Below are positions 25,999 through 35,258 of a DNA stretch of 55,686 nt, one piece after another (the stretch's first letter is position 1; each line of letters opens with the position of its first letter). The notes under the pieces were generated by a model. That model was not told the origin of the DNA, ran no database searches, and was given only the letters and a program-made list of their open reading frames with translations. The stretch is from Anabaena minutissima FACHB-250 (GTDB taxonomy: Bacteria; Cyanobacteriota; Cyanobacteriia; Cyanobacteriales; Nostocaceae). Made by a program: the position numbers and the translations under genes. The stretch is taken from contig NZ_JACJRG010000039.1 of the NCBI RefSeq assembly GCF_014697125.1, positions 1 through 55,686 on the forward strand, given 5' to 3'.

Positions 25999-26985
25999 AT
26001 GCCAGATAATATCTATGAATACATAGCGAAAGCTGCTGTTGCCCAATATGATATGGCTGAAGGAGAGAGTTGTTTTTTAGGTCATAGTGAAAGCGTAACC
26101 TTCTGTATAAAAACACAAGCGGAAAAATTTCTTCTCCGTATCCATCGACCCATATCTACTATCCAAGGCGATGTATGGCAAAATCCACAGGTGATTGAAT
26201 CAGAACTTCTATGGCTTGCTGCTTTGCGTAATGACACAGAGATTGTTGTGCAAGAGCCAGTAAAAAATCTACAGGATAGTTGGCTGACTCAAGTTTCAGC
26301 AGATGAGACTGGAGAAGTATTTTATTGCTCACTGCTGCATTGGATTGATGGCAACATCCTCAACGCACAACGAACTCCACAACAGGCTTACCAACTCGGT
26401 TTGTTGCTAGCTCGATTGCACCACCATAGTAGTCACTGGCAGCCACCACAAAACTTTGTTCGCCCAGCCTATGATCAAAATCGCCTGCAAACAGCACTCT
26501 CGGCACTTTATCCAGCAGTATTACAAGAATTGATTTCAGCAGAAGATTACAAGACTCTCGAAGTAGCGGCTAGCCAAGTTCAAGGCATGATAGAAACACT
26601 GGGACAGAAACAAAATATCTGGGGACTAATTCACGCTGACCTTCATGAAGGCAACTATCTATTGCACAATGAGGAATTCCGTCCAATTGATTTCGGTCGC
26701 TGTGGCTTTGGATACTATCTTTACGATATTGCAAGTTCGCTTCAATATTTACTGCCCACTGTCAGACCCTTCTTTTTTGAAGGCTATGAAGCTATCCGTA
26801 AACTACCTGAACATTACTTACAGATTACAGAAGGTTTCTTTATCATGGCACTGATTGAAGTGCTTTCTTTTCATGTGAATAATCCACAAGAGCATAAGTG
26901 GATTTCAGAAACCGTGCCGTATATCGTTAAAGAACACGTTAATCTGTATCTTGAGAGCGAGTCATTTTTGTTTGATAAATACTGA
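25999..26985 (+). CDS. APH/choline-kinase-like phosphotransferase
   Basis: A 328-residue kinase-fold protein of the aminoglycoside phosphotransferase (APH) family, resembling the SrkA/YihE and homoserine-kinase type II groups. The Brenner motif is IHADLHEGNYLL (catalytic Asp, about residue 213), followed by the metal-binding IDFGRCGFGYYLYDIA (DFG-like, about 228). An N-lobe stretch EKFLLRIHRP contains the likely ATP lysine or arginine position. The substrate cannot be told from sequence and could be a protein or a small molecule. The ATG at 25999 lacks a strong Shine-Dalgarno site. It converges on the DUF1622 gene with a 22-bp gap. Confidence 0.82.
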   Translation: MPDNIYEYIAKAAVAQYDMAEGESCFLGHSESVTFCIKTQAEKFLLRIHRPISTIQGDVWQNPQVIESELLWLAALRNDTEIVVQEPVKNLQDSWLTQVSADETGEVFYCSLLHWIDGNILNAQRTPQQAYQLGLLLARLHHHSSHWQPPQNFVRPAYDQNRLQTALSALYPAVLQELISAEDYKTLEVAASQVQGMIETLGQKQNIWGLIHADLHEGNYLLHNEEFRPIDFGRCGFGYYLYDIASSLQYLLPTVRPFFFEGYEAIRKLPEHYLQITEGFFIMALIEVLSFHVNNPQEHKWISETVPYIVKEHVNLYLESESFLFDKY

Positions 26986-27007
26986 GGTAGTTCGTGGTAG
27001 TCACGAT

Positions 27008-27538
27008 TTAATGATCGGATTGATCTATTTCTTCTAAAGATGAATTGTGAAGATTTTCTCTACGTGTAAAACGAGCTTGTTCAACTTGCTTAATCTCCCG
27101 TTCCAGGAAGTAGTTCAATAGAGTTCGTAAAAGCACAATCGCCCCCAAATTGAGAATATCTTGGCGTGTAGGTGCAACTGCTGTTTGCAAAATATCACTA
27201 GCAACAGTAAATTCTAATCCTAATGCCAATGCCCTTCCTAATTGCAACCTTACTACTTCAGTAGAATCAATATGTTGTCTATAACGAGAAAATATTTGCC
27301 GAAAATAAAGAGCAATCCCACGAATCACCGCTAGTCCAATTACTGCTGCTGCGGCAATTTCTGCTGCTGCTGCTAGGTAGCCAACAATGAGCTTTAGCCA
27401 TGACTCTAAAGGTTCTCTAGCTGCTTCTGTTGCCTCAATTTTTCCGACATTAATACCTAAAAGTAGAACTAATCCAAAAATTAATGCTAAAGGGAGCAAA
27501 AGATTAACTAAAGATTCTAATAATGACTCCCGCTTCAT
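27008..27538 (-). CDS. DUF1622 family membrane protein
   Basis: A 176-residue membrane protein of the DUF1622 family, whose function is unknown. Three hydrophobic helices are visible: LVNLLLPLALIFGLVLLLG, YLAAAAEIAAAAVIGLAVIRG and, later, the DILNLGAIVLLRTLLNYFL segment. The region LQLGRALALGLEFTVASDIL is typical of the family. It ends in a polar tail with several acidic residues. I chose ATG 27538 instead of TTG 27556, as it comes just before the conserved part (MKRESLLESLVN). It follows the cyclase gene on the same strand by about 55 bp, so the two may be co-transcribed. Confidence 0.82.
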   Translation of the reverse strand: MKRESLLESLVNLLLPLALIFGLVLLLGINVGKIEATEAAREPLESWLKLIVGYLAAAAEIAAAAVIGLAVIRGIALYFRQIFSRYRQHIDSTEVVRLQLGRALALGLEFTVASDILQTAVAPTRQDILNLGAIVLLRTLLNYFLEREIKQVEQARFTRRENLHNSSLEEIDQSDH

Positions 27539-27592
27539 GTTAATTCGTAATTTCAATACCTAAGTGTAAAATATATGACTAATGGCTAATAA

Positions 27593-29233
27593 CTATGGAT
27601 GAATAATTGTTGTTAAATGATGCAATTTTGTTTGATAAACTTTGACTAGTCTATCAATACCTTTAAATCGATGATCTCCCATTTCTTGAAAGTCTTCTGG
27701 TTGTGAAAGTAATTGATAGGTAGCTTCACTAATAACACATTCACTAGGAGGACAAACTACTTCCATTCTCGCGGCTAGGTTAATAGTAGCACCTAATGCT
27801 GTGTACTCTACCCTTTGGGAACTACCGACATCGCCGACAACAGCTTTACCACTGTTAATCGCAATGCGTAATTGTAAAGGTTCATGCCAGAAACCGTTGG
27901 CATTGAGATGTTCTAGGCGAGTTAGCATACCTTTAGCGGTGGCTGTAGCGCGATCGGCGTGATCGGCTTGCGGTTCGGGTGCGCCAAAAAATGCCATGAT
28001 ACAATCACCGATGTATTTATCTAAAGTGCCGCCACAAGCGAATACTTCTTGTAGCATTTCTTCAAATAACTTATTTAATAATTGCGCGATCGCAGTTGGT
28101 GTTAACTTCTCAGAAATAGCTGTAAAACCAACTAAATCTGCAAACAAAATACTAATTTCACTTTCCGCAGGTGATAAACGACCATCTGGTAAACCACCCA
28201 CAGAAATCAAATGTTGCACAACCGCAGGTGAGTGATAGCGTTCTAAGCGATGGCGAATAACCTCTTCTGTTTTCAGTTTTTCTACAAGTAACCAACGCTG
28301 TACACTCGATGCGACAAGATTGGCTAAAGCAGAAAAAAAGCTGAGTTCTTCTTCACCATCTTTTTCCCAATGATAAGAAGACAAATGAGCATCAGCGTAA
28401 AGTACACCCACTACTTTATTTTCATCCCATAAAGGGACAGCCATAGCACTACGAATCCCTTTAAGTAAAATGCTATTTTCACCAGAAAACCTTTCATCTT
28501 TTTGGGTGTCAGCAGTTTGAATTACTACTTTTTCTTCAAAAACTTTTTGGCAGATACTCCGACTAATCCAACTAGCATCAGCTAAGAGATATTTCTGCTG
28601 AGTTTGGTTTCTAGTACCAGCATTAACTAACTCTAAATTACCGCAACCATTGACATCAATTAATAAAGCCAATCGGTCAATACTACTAAGGTAGCGAAAT
28701 ACAACTTGTTGCACTTGAGAGAAAATTTCTTCTATAGATGCTGCTGCACAAAGGTTTTTAGCTATATCTACTAAGTCTTTAAGACGGGCAATGGTTTTAT
28801 TTTTGTCGCTAATATCACCATCATTGCCATTAGCTTCTATCCATTGTTGTTGTAGTTGTTTGACGTTACGAAAAATCGTTCTTGGCTCAGAACTATCTGA
28901 AATAGTTAGTTGTTTAAGTGGCGGTGGTGAAAGAGGTGTGTGAAACAATACGACTAAATTCACATTACCTAGCCAAATTACATCACCGTGATGTAACTTT
29001 TGGGCTTGACTGACAATTGTTTGATTAACTTGTGTACCGTTCTTACTACCCAAATCCTCAACCGTCCATGTACCCTCAGCCTTTTTTACGAGTTGGGCGT
29101 GCTTGCGGGAAACTCCCCCAAAAGGTAGATATAAGTTACATTCCGGCAACCGACCTATTGTGAATATATCTTGATTCACAGTGACAGTTGTTTCCGTATC
29201 TCCCTGTTTTAAGAGTAAAGTCAGTTCAGTCAT
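27593..29233 (-). CDS. class III nucleotidyl cyclase with FHA and GAF domains
   Basis: A soluble signalling enzyme of 546 residues. The N-terminal FHA domain (FTIGRLPECNLYL, GGVSRKHAQL, LGSKNGTQVN) binds phosphothreonine peptides. A GAF domain (about 160-320) follows; it contains LLIDVNGCGNLELV and SAMAVPLWDENKVVGVLYAD. The C-terminal class III cyclase domain has both metal-binding Asp residues (ILFADLVGFT and DKYIGDCIMAFFG) and the transition-state Asn/Arg pair (INLAARME), so it should be active, most likely as an adenylate cyclase. This FHA arrangement is known among Anabaena cyclases, but I do not assign a number. The phosphoprotein input suggests cross-talk with Ser/Thr kinases. Confidence 0.9.
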   Translation of the reverse strand: MTELTLLLKQGDTETTVTVNQDIFTIGRLPECNLYLPFGGVSRKHAQLVKKAEGTWTVEDLGSKNGTQVNQTIVSQAQKLHHGDVIWLGNVNLVVLFHTPLSPPPLKQLTISDSSEPRTIFRNVKQLQQQWIEANGNDGDISDKNKTIARLKDLVDIAKNLCAAASIEEIFSQVQQVVFRYLSSIDRLALLIDVNGCGNLELVNAGTRNQTQQKYLLADASWISRSICQKVFEEKVVIQTADTQKDERFSGENSILLKGIRSAMAVPLWDENKVVGVLYADAHLSSYHWEKDGEEELSFFSALANLVASSVQRWLLVEKLKTEEVIRHRLERYHSPAVVQHLISVGGLPDGRLSPAESEISILFADLVGFTAISEKLTPTAIAQLLNKLFEEMLQEVFACGGTLDKYIGDCIMAFFGAPEPQADHADRATATAKGMLTRLEHLNANGFWHEPLQLRIAINSGKAVVGDVGSSQRVEYTALGATINLAARMEVVCPPSECVISEATYQLLSQPEDFQEMGDHRFKGIDRLVKVYQTKLHHLTTIIHP

Positions 29234-29684
29234 GAGTGTGATTTGTCTATTTTGGGGGCTGGGAGCGCAAACATATCTGGTTTGCAGGATATTTATGAAC
29301 CCTTTACCATTTCTTTATGGCATTGTTCATGGCGATCGACAAGTCTTGGTATTAAATATTACATATAAATCTGTTTGCTTCAGGATTGTTTGGATAATAA
29401 CCCCGATTGTTCGAGAAACTGGGGTTTTGTATTGACTTACACAATCTTTCCCACTAACTCAACTGAACCTTCATTATTTGCCAAAATTAACTTGTATTTA
29501 CATTTTCTTTGTAATATCTTTACAAAAAAAATATATATAATTAAGGCGAAATATAAATGGGTGAATAATATTAGAAAAGCATCATCTATTCTGCATCTCC
29601 ATCAAGCATTTATATGCCAATTATTGATAATTAATAGCCAAGCATTAATTTACACTTAGCTTACTGCTCAACAGATATTTAAAT
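29234..29684. other. 450-bp spacer between divergent cyclase and VanZ genes
   Basis: AT-rich with no convincing gene. A short hairpin candidate lies at 29400-29427 (ccccgattgttcgagaaactggggt). It presumably carries the promoters of both divergent genes, but I see no boxes I would defend. Confidence 0.4.
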
Positions 29685-31166
29685 ATGAATAATAAAGCGA
29701 AATATTTACAACAATATAATTGGCTACTTTGCAGTATTAGCGTTTTAGCTGTATTGCTGGCTACACTTTATCCATTTGATTTTTCAGGTATAGATAATTT
29801 TTCGTTAACTGAACTTATTCTCAGTTTTAATAACTTTAGCCCTTTTCAAGATCAGGTAAATAACATTTTGTTATTTATGCCTTTAGGTTTTAGTTTAGCC
29901 AGGCTCTTACAAAACCTGAAGATGAAAAGTCTATTACAAGTTCCATTCGTGATATTAGGAAGCTTTAGTTTGTCGTTGACTGTGGAGGTATTACAAATAT
30001 TTTTACCTTCTAGAATGCCGACACCTGCGGATTTGCTCAATAATACCCTAGGAGGATTTTTTGGTTTTATTTGCTTTTACTTGGGGAATAGAAAAAGTTT
30101 TAATACGACTGTAGAGAGAATAAAAAACAGTCGAGTTAGTCAATCTAATAAGCAAATATTAGGATTTTTTATAGGATATCTCTTTGTCACTTTGTTGATT
30201 TCATTATTATGGCAAAGCACAACTAAGTTAAGTAATTGGGATGTTAATTATCCCCTAGTAATTGGTAATGAAAGAACTGGTGATAAACCGTGGCAAGGAT
30301 ATATATCTGAAATTCATATTGCTGATCAAGCTCTATCCATGAATCAAATAGGACAGGTTTTAAGAAACCCCAGCTATTTTGATCATATTGGTGATTCCTT
30401 ATTAGCTCACTATCAATTCACTGGGAAATGTTGCTATCAAGACAAGATGGGACAACTACCCAAATTAATCTGGCAAGGCAACCCCATAAATCAAGATGAA
30501 AGTCAAGGTGTATTCTTGAGTGAGAACCATTGGCTAAAAACATCTGCCCCAGTTACAAAATTGAGCCAAAAAATTAGTCAAACATCAGAGATTACTGTTA
30601 GTGCTATTATAGCGGCGGCGCGTACAAAACAGGATGGGCCAGCACGAATTATTTCTATTTCTGATAATTCTTTTCACCGTAATTTAACAGTGGGACAACA
30701 GGATAATAACCTAGATTTCCGCATCAGAACACCCATCACTGGGGAAAATGGGTCAGAGCTAAACTTGAATATACCTAATGTTTTTGTGGATACTAGACCA
30801 CATCATCTAATTATTACTTATGCTAGAGGAACTATTCAAGTGTATGTAGATAATTTACAGAATGCTTCCTCTTTTAACTTACTAGAATTAATTCCCAAAC
30901 AACAAAGAGTTTTCTACTATGCACTAACTTTCATACCCCTAGGAATAGGATTAACTATACTTACTCTCCTAACGAAAAGAAGATTCATCTTTTCTAAAGT
31001 TGTTTACAGTGGAATATTAATACCTTCTTTAATCCTAGAAGGTGTTTTAGTCAGTGAAAGCGGTAAGAATTTCAGTATCAAAAACTTGTTAATGGGAATA
31101 ACATTTACAGCAGGAACAATGCTGCTATTAAAAGCAAGAGCCTCTCAAATAAAACTGAAAAACTAA
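29685..31166 (+). CDS. VanZ-family membrane protein fused to a LamG-like domain
   Basis: A 493-residue membrane protein. The first 160 residues form a VanZ-like domain with helices at about 12-30, 60-78, 88-108 and 120-140, and the characteristic acidic/polar motif region DQVNNILLFMPLGF and LPSRMPTPADLLNNTLGG. After another helix comes a roughly 200-residue concanavalin-like (LamG) segment (HYQFTGKCC, FVDTRPHHLIITYARGTIQVYVDN). Two or three further helices end the protein. VanZ proteins are linked to glycopeptide resistance in firmicutes but their biochemistry is unclear. The lectin-like part suggests binding of surface sugars (inference). The stop is four bases from the convergent rbgA stop. 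Confidence 0.82.
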   Translation: MNNKAKYLQQYNWLLCSISVLAVLLATLYPFDFSGIDNFSLTELILSFNNFSPFQDQVNNILLFMPLGFSLARLLQNLKMKSLLQVPFVILGSFSLSLTVEVLQIFLPSRMPTPADLLNNTLGGFFGFICFYLGNRKSFNTTVERIKNSRVSQSNKQILGFFIGYLFVTLLISLLWQSTTKLSNWDVNYPLVIGNERTGDKPWQGYISEIHIADQALSMNQIGQVLRNPSYFDHIGDSLLAHYQFTGKCCYQDKMGQLPKLIWQGNPINQDESQGVFLSENHWLKTSAPVTKLSQKISQTSEITVSAIIAAARTKQDGPARIISISDNSFHRNLTVGQQDNNLDFRIRTPITGENGSELNLNIPNVFVDTRPHHLIITYARGTIQVYVDNLQNASSFNLLELIPKQQRVFYYALTFIPLGIGLTILTLLTKRRFIFSKVVYSGILIPSLILEGVLVSESGKNFSIKNLLMGITFTAGTMLLLKARASQIKLKN

Positions 31167-31170
31167 CCGT

Positions 31171-32055
31171 CTAGATGTTGGGTGGTAATTCCAAAGGGAG
31201 TGTTCCGAGTAAACCCTTGCGATAATCTGTTAAAAGTTCCCTAGCAGTTCGTTCTACATCACCTTTATGACGATATGCGGCTAACGCGTGTAAGTATGCT
31301 TCTCCTGTGTGGGGTATGGGGTCGAGTTCATAACGTGAATATAAAGGTGATCTTGGTAATAACTCACCAGCTTGCTCTTCTAAAGAATTCAGTAAATCTA
31401 TGAATGCAGCCGCTACTAGTTGATTATCGTAAGCGGCTTGACCAATATCATCACAAATTGCCAGTTTTATGGCTGCTTCTTGATTACCCATCTTCAGGGG
31501 GATGACTCCAGGTGCATCTAATAATTCCAACTGATCGGAAATTCGCACCCAGCGCAGTTGACGCGTTACCCCAGGACGGGCGGCACTTTCTACAACGCGC
31601 TTTCCTAATAAACGGTTGATTAAAGCTGACTTACCAACATTAGGAAAACCAATCACCACAGCCCGGACTGGACGAGGTAACATTCCCCGGTTGTGCCTTC
31701 TTTGATTCAGTTCAACCCCGGCTGCTTGGGCAGCTTTAGCGACTCCGGTAACACCTTGACCGTGTTGAGCATTGGTACAATAAGGTTCTTCTCCCCGATT
31801 TTTAAAGTAATTTATCCACAGCGATCGCACTTGGGGCGGTATCATATCCAAACGATTCAACACCAAAACTCGCCCCTTATTTCCCACCCACTCATCTATT
31901 TGGGGGTGGTGTGTCGCCAAAGGAATCCGCGCGTCTCGTACCTCAAATACCACGTCTACCCGCGATAGGTGTTCTTTGAGATTCTTTTCCGCCTTGGCAA
32001 TATGACCCGGATACCACTGGATCAGATTTAATTTATAGTTATCTGTTAAGCCCAT
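31171..32055 (-). CDS. rbgA: ribosome biogenesis GTPase YlqF/RbgA
   Basis: A circularly permuted GTPase required for late assembly of the 50S subunit. The order of motifs proves the permutation: the G4-like LNRLDM comes first (about residue 60), then G1 in GFPNVGKSALINRLLGKR (about 137), then G3 DAPG (about 182). The N-terminus starts with the typical IQWYPGHIAKAEKNL. The 294-residue length is normal. It converges with the VanZ gene with only four bases between the stop codons, which leaves no separate terminator on either strand. The spacer to the VOC gene is 28 bp, so the VOC gene and rbgA probably form one transcript. Confidence 0.95.
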   Translation of the reverse strand: MGLTDNYKLNLIQWYPGHIAKAEKNLKEHLSRVDVVFEVRDARIPLATHHPQIDEWVGNKGRVLVLNRLDMIPPQVRSLWINYFKNRGEEPYCTNAQHGQGVTGVAKAAQAAGVELNQRRHNRGMLPRPVRAVVIGFPNVGKSALINRLLGKRVVESAARPGVTRQLRWVRISDQLELLDAPGVIPLKMGNQEAAIKLAICDDIGQAAYDNQLVAAAFIDLLNSLEEQAGELLPRSPLYSRYELDPIPHTGEAYLHALAAYRHKGDVERTARELLTDYRKGLLGTLPLELPPNI

Positions 32056-32083
32056 AGCAATTACGAATTACGAGTTATTAATA

Positions 32084-32461
32084 TTATCCCTTATGGCTTT
32101 GGTGCAAAATCAGACGATTGCCATCGGGGTCATAGGCGTAAATTTCTCTACCATGGGAGGCGATCGCAATTTCTCCTGGTGGGGGATAACCTAAATCTGT
32201 GAGGTGGGCGATCGCGTCTTCTAAGTTATTTACCTCTAAACACATACTCATTTTACTTGTAGCTGAGTGTTGAAATTCAGACTCGTGTGTTTTTTTGGGC
32301 TGAAAAATCCCTACTCTTATACCAGTAAGTTGGAATTCAGCATATACATTTGGTATAAAACTGATTGGTTTTTGTGTCAATAAATTAGTATAAAAATTGG
32401 CTAATTTATCTAGATTTAGGGTTGCTATAGTTACTAGCGCATCTTGATAGTAAAAACTCAT
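32084..32461 (-). CDS. VOC (glyoxalase/dioxygenase fold) family protein
   Basis: A 125-residue protein made of two beta-alpha-beta-beta-beta modules typical of the vicinal oxygen chelate superfamily. The start ALVTIATLNLDKLANFYTNLL and the end EIYAYDPDGNRLILHQS match the glyoxalase/bleomycin-resistance profile. One expected metal ligand Glu (AEFQLTGI) and the second-half DPDGN loop are visible, but no activity can be assigned. It sits 28 bp upstream of rbgA on the same strand and is divergent from the dynamin-like gene. Confidence 0.8.
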   Translation of the reverse strand: MSFYYQDALVTIATLNLDKLANFYTNLLTQKPISFIPNVYAEFQLTGIRVGIFQPKKTHESEFQHSATSKMSMCLEVNNLEDAIAHLTDLGYPPPGEIAIASHGREIYAYDPDGNRLILHQSHKG

Positions 32462-32649
32462 ATTTGTTAATTATCCAGAATTATCACCTTTTCACCCTGA
32501 TGTAAGCTGATAAAAACTCAAGTCTTTAAAAGAGTAAATTATCGCAAAATCTTCCGAAAGATAGCCTAAACAAGTTGTAAATATAAAAGTTACAGGCCTT
32601 TTTTGTGTTATAAAACTCACAGAAAATTATATTATTGGTAGGCTACTCT

Positions 32650-35199
32650 ATGGAACTAGAAAAAATAGGATGTTTTAAAGAGTACAGCGAAATTATACTT
32701 GAAAAAATTAATTCTGTTCCTCAAAATCCTTCTAAACAAGAAGATTGGATTCCTACTAGCTTAGATGAATGTATTTTGCGTCTCCGAGAAGCTGCGGAGA
32801 AAACTATAGGTCTTGCTACTTCGCCTGTGAAAATTGGCGTGATGGGAGAATTTAGTAGTGGCAAAACTTTACTTTTAGGTAGCTTAATTGGCTATGGTGA
32901 TGCTTTACCCATTAGTGAAAATCCCACTACAGGTAACGTCACCGCTATTCATATCATCCCCCAAGCGGGCTTCTCAACGACACAGGTGGGTAACTTTACT
33001 GTGGAGTATTTGAGTCGAGAAGGGGTGAATGAGTGCTTGCGCTTCATGCTAGGCGAGGCTAACCGCCGTACAACAGCAGCCGGACTTCCCCCCATACCAT
33101 CGGCTAAACTCAACTCTGGGAAAGACATTCTTAGCTGGTGTGAAGAAGCTTGGAATAGCAGCAATAACTTGGAATTACGTTATCTGGTGCGGGAGTTGGT
33201 GTTGTTTCTCCGCGCCTACAGTTCCTATGAGGCGTTGTGTGGTAAACGCTACGAAATTGATGCAGCTACGGCGCGTGATGGGTTACAGTTGGCGGAACAG
33301 CCAATGGCTATCCAAACTCTTAGCTTTGAAGAGTTACCGCCAGCGCATATTCGTTTACCGAGTCCACCCCAAAACTTACCCACCAAGTTATTACAAAATA
33401 GTTTTCCGTTAATTCGGCGTATTGATATTGAAGTGAGAATTTCCCAAGAAATTTGGGATGTTACAGGTGCTGATAAATTTATTCTGTTAGATTTTCCAGG
33501 TTTAGGTGCGGCGAATTCTGGCGCGAGGGATACCTTTTTATCGCTGCGAGAATTGGCGGAAGTGCAGACAATTTTAGTACTCCTGAATGGTAAATCGCCG
33601 GGGAGCGATCGCGCCAATAAAATTTTCACGATGATGCAACAACAGCGTCCTGGACAAGACCTCAAGGATTTAATTCTGGTGGGGGTGGGACGTTTTGACC
33701 AGTTACCTTTAGAAAGTGAAGGCGGTGAACGGGAATTAGACTCACTAATTAACGACAGCCAAACCCCCAACCTCACAGCCGATATGGTGCTGCAAAAACT
33801 TAAAGTTCTGCAAACCACCATCGACGGCGCGAGTGCTTTCACCATCAACAAAGACCGCATCGTTTTGCTATCCCCCTTGTTGGGACTGGCGGAATTAGCC
33901 AAGCGTTCTAGTAGTGTGAAAGCAGGTTCAACGGAGTTTTTGGCGAACTTAGATTATCCAGAGTATTTGGAGAGGTCGAAGCGACTGCAACAAAAATGGC
34001 GCAGGTTGAGCGATCGCCTGTTAGAATCAGATGCACGTCACCATTTAGGACGCAAACTGGGTTACTTTGCTCAAGATGGGGGTATCGCCAAGCTGCGGGA
34101 ATTAATTCAAAATCACGTTGCGAATCATGGACTCAAACAACTATATGAAGATACCCGTCGCGCGGCTGAGAATTTACAATTACAACAAGAGAACCTCAAA
34201 GGTATTATTGCCGAAATTCACGCCCAAGGTATTCCTACTGGTGACTCTCAGGCTTTAGTTGACTTCAGGAATGCGATTGAAAGTTTAGATAAAACCTATC
34301 GTAATTTCCAGAAAGATTTAGGTACACAACCACTCAAAGACCGCCGGGGAACAGTGGTTAGTGATGTAGTCAAAGACGAACTGACTTTTCAAGTTATTAG
34401 TTGGAGTCAGTGGACTTTATTATTTAACAAAGTCAACAATGGCACAATTACGCTGACAGAATCCAAGGGTGCAGCAGGTAAATTATTTGACCGAGGGAAC
34501 AGAACTAATAACAGCATCCCGACCAAAAGCGATGACTTTTATCCAGCCTTTGCCAAGACTGTGCAAGAAGTAGAAGAATTTGCCCGCGATCGCATTCGTC
34601 AGGCTGTAGTAGACTTACTCAGTAAATTATCTCACCAAATTGCCCCAGAGCGCGATCGCCTCTTGGCAATTTTGACACCAGAAATAGAACAAGAGATTGA
34701 AGCGAAATTCGGACCGGAAGAAGCTGATTTGTTCTATCAATTGCTGTTAGGATGCGACCCCAATAAATGGCAAGATGTAATTTTAGAGGAGATTAATCAA
34801 CAAGATAAATCGCTCGTTCCTGAAGTTATGTTTCCTCTGGCGCGTCAGGATGAAAAACACAATATTGGTCAAATTTTTGATTGGTCGCCAGAAAAAAATC
34901 AAGGTCTACCTAGATCAGCGAATCACCAGTTATTTGTCTTACGATTGCGTGATGAAATTACCGCGAGTGCTAGCTTACATCTTGTACAGTATGTCAGCGA
35001 AGTTAATCAACAAGTCAACTCTGAATTAGAGGGAATTTTGGATCAAATTATTCCCACTTTGCAAAACCTCTCCAAAAAAGATGGCTTGCTGAGATTTATC
35101 GCGGCTGGTGACACCCAATCTGGTGTAGCAGTACCTACTTGGCTACAGAATCTCACAGAAATTGCCAACATTTCTGATTCCCTAACAGCTAATCAGTAA
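32650..35199 (+). CDS. dynamin-like large GTPase, first gene of a three-gene cassette
   Basis: An 849-residue GTPase. G1 is GEFSSGKTLLLGSL (about residue 70), with the Glu-Phe-Ser-Ser-Gly-Lys form typical of bacterial dynamin-like proteins. A Thr candidate for G2 lies in NPTTGNVTAI (about 95) and G3 is LLDFPGLGAANSGARDT (about 280). No canonical N/TKxD is seen; VGRFDQL (about 350) may replace it. The C-terminal 350 residues are mainly helical with coiled-coil character, as in the dynamin stalk. It has no membrane helix. I chose ATG 32650 over TTG 32635. Gene 2 of the cassette starts 59 bp later. Related GTPase/Hsp70-like operons are the srf-type loci; function unproven. Confidence 0.82.
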   Translation: MELEKIGCFKEYSEIILEKINSVPQNPSKQEDWIPTSLDECILRLREAAEKTIGLATSPVKIGVMGEFSSGKTLLLGSLIGYGDALPISENPTTGNVTAIHIIPQAGFSTTQVGNFTVEYLSREGVNECLRFMLGEANRRTTAAGLPPIPSAKLNSGKDILSWCEEAWNSSNNLELRYLVRELVLFLRAYSSYEALCGKRYEIDAATARDGLQLAEQPMAIQTLSFEELPPAHIRLPSPPQNLPTKLLQNSFPLIRRIDIEVRISQEIWDVTGADKFILLDFPGLGAANSGARDTFLSLRELAEVQTILVLLNGKSPGSDRANKIFTMMQQQRPGQDLKDLILVGVGRFDQLPLESEGGERELDSLINDSQTPNLTADMVLQKLKVLQTTIDGASAFTINKDRIVLLSPLLGLAELAKRSSSVKAGSTEFLANLDYPEYLERSKRLQQKWRRLSDRLLESDARHHLGRKLGYFAQDGGIAKLRELIQNHVANHGLKQLYEDTRRAAENLQLQQENLKGIIAEIHAQGIPTGDSQALVDFRNAIESLDKTYRNFQKDLGTQPLKDRRGTVVSDVVKDELTFQVISWSQWTLLFNKVNNGTITLTESKGAAGKLFDRGNRTNNSIPTKSDDFYPAFAKTVQEVEEFARDRIRQAVVDLLSKLSHQIAPERDRLLAILTPEIEQEIEAKFGPEEADLFYQLLLGCDPNKWQDVILEEINQQDKSLVPEVMFPLARQDEKHNIGQIFDWSPEKNQGLPRSANHQLFVLRLRDEITASASLHLVQYVSEVNQQVNSELEGILDQIIPTLQNLSKKDGLLRFIAAGDTQSGVAVPTWLQNLTEIANISDSLTANQ

Positions 35200-35258
35200 T
35201 CAGTAATAAGTCATAAATTTACTGCTTAATGGATTCCGCCTTTTAAGGAAGATAAAAA

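Noticed and set aside
32949..33902. Antisense frames within the dynamin-like gene
   Set aside because: Ser/Arg-rich shadow translations of the real gene, with no independent coding evidence.
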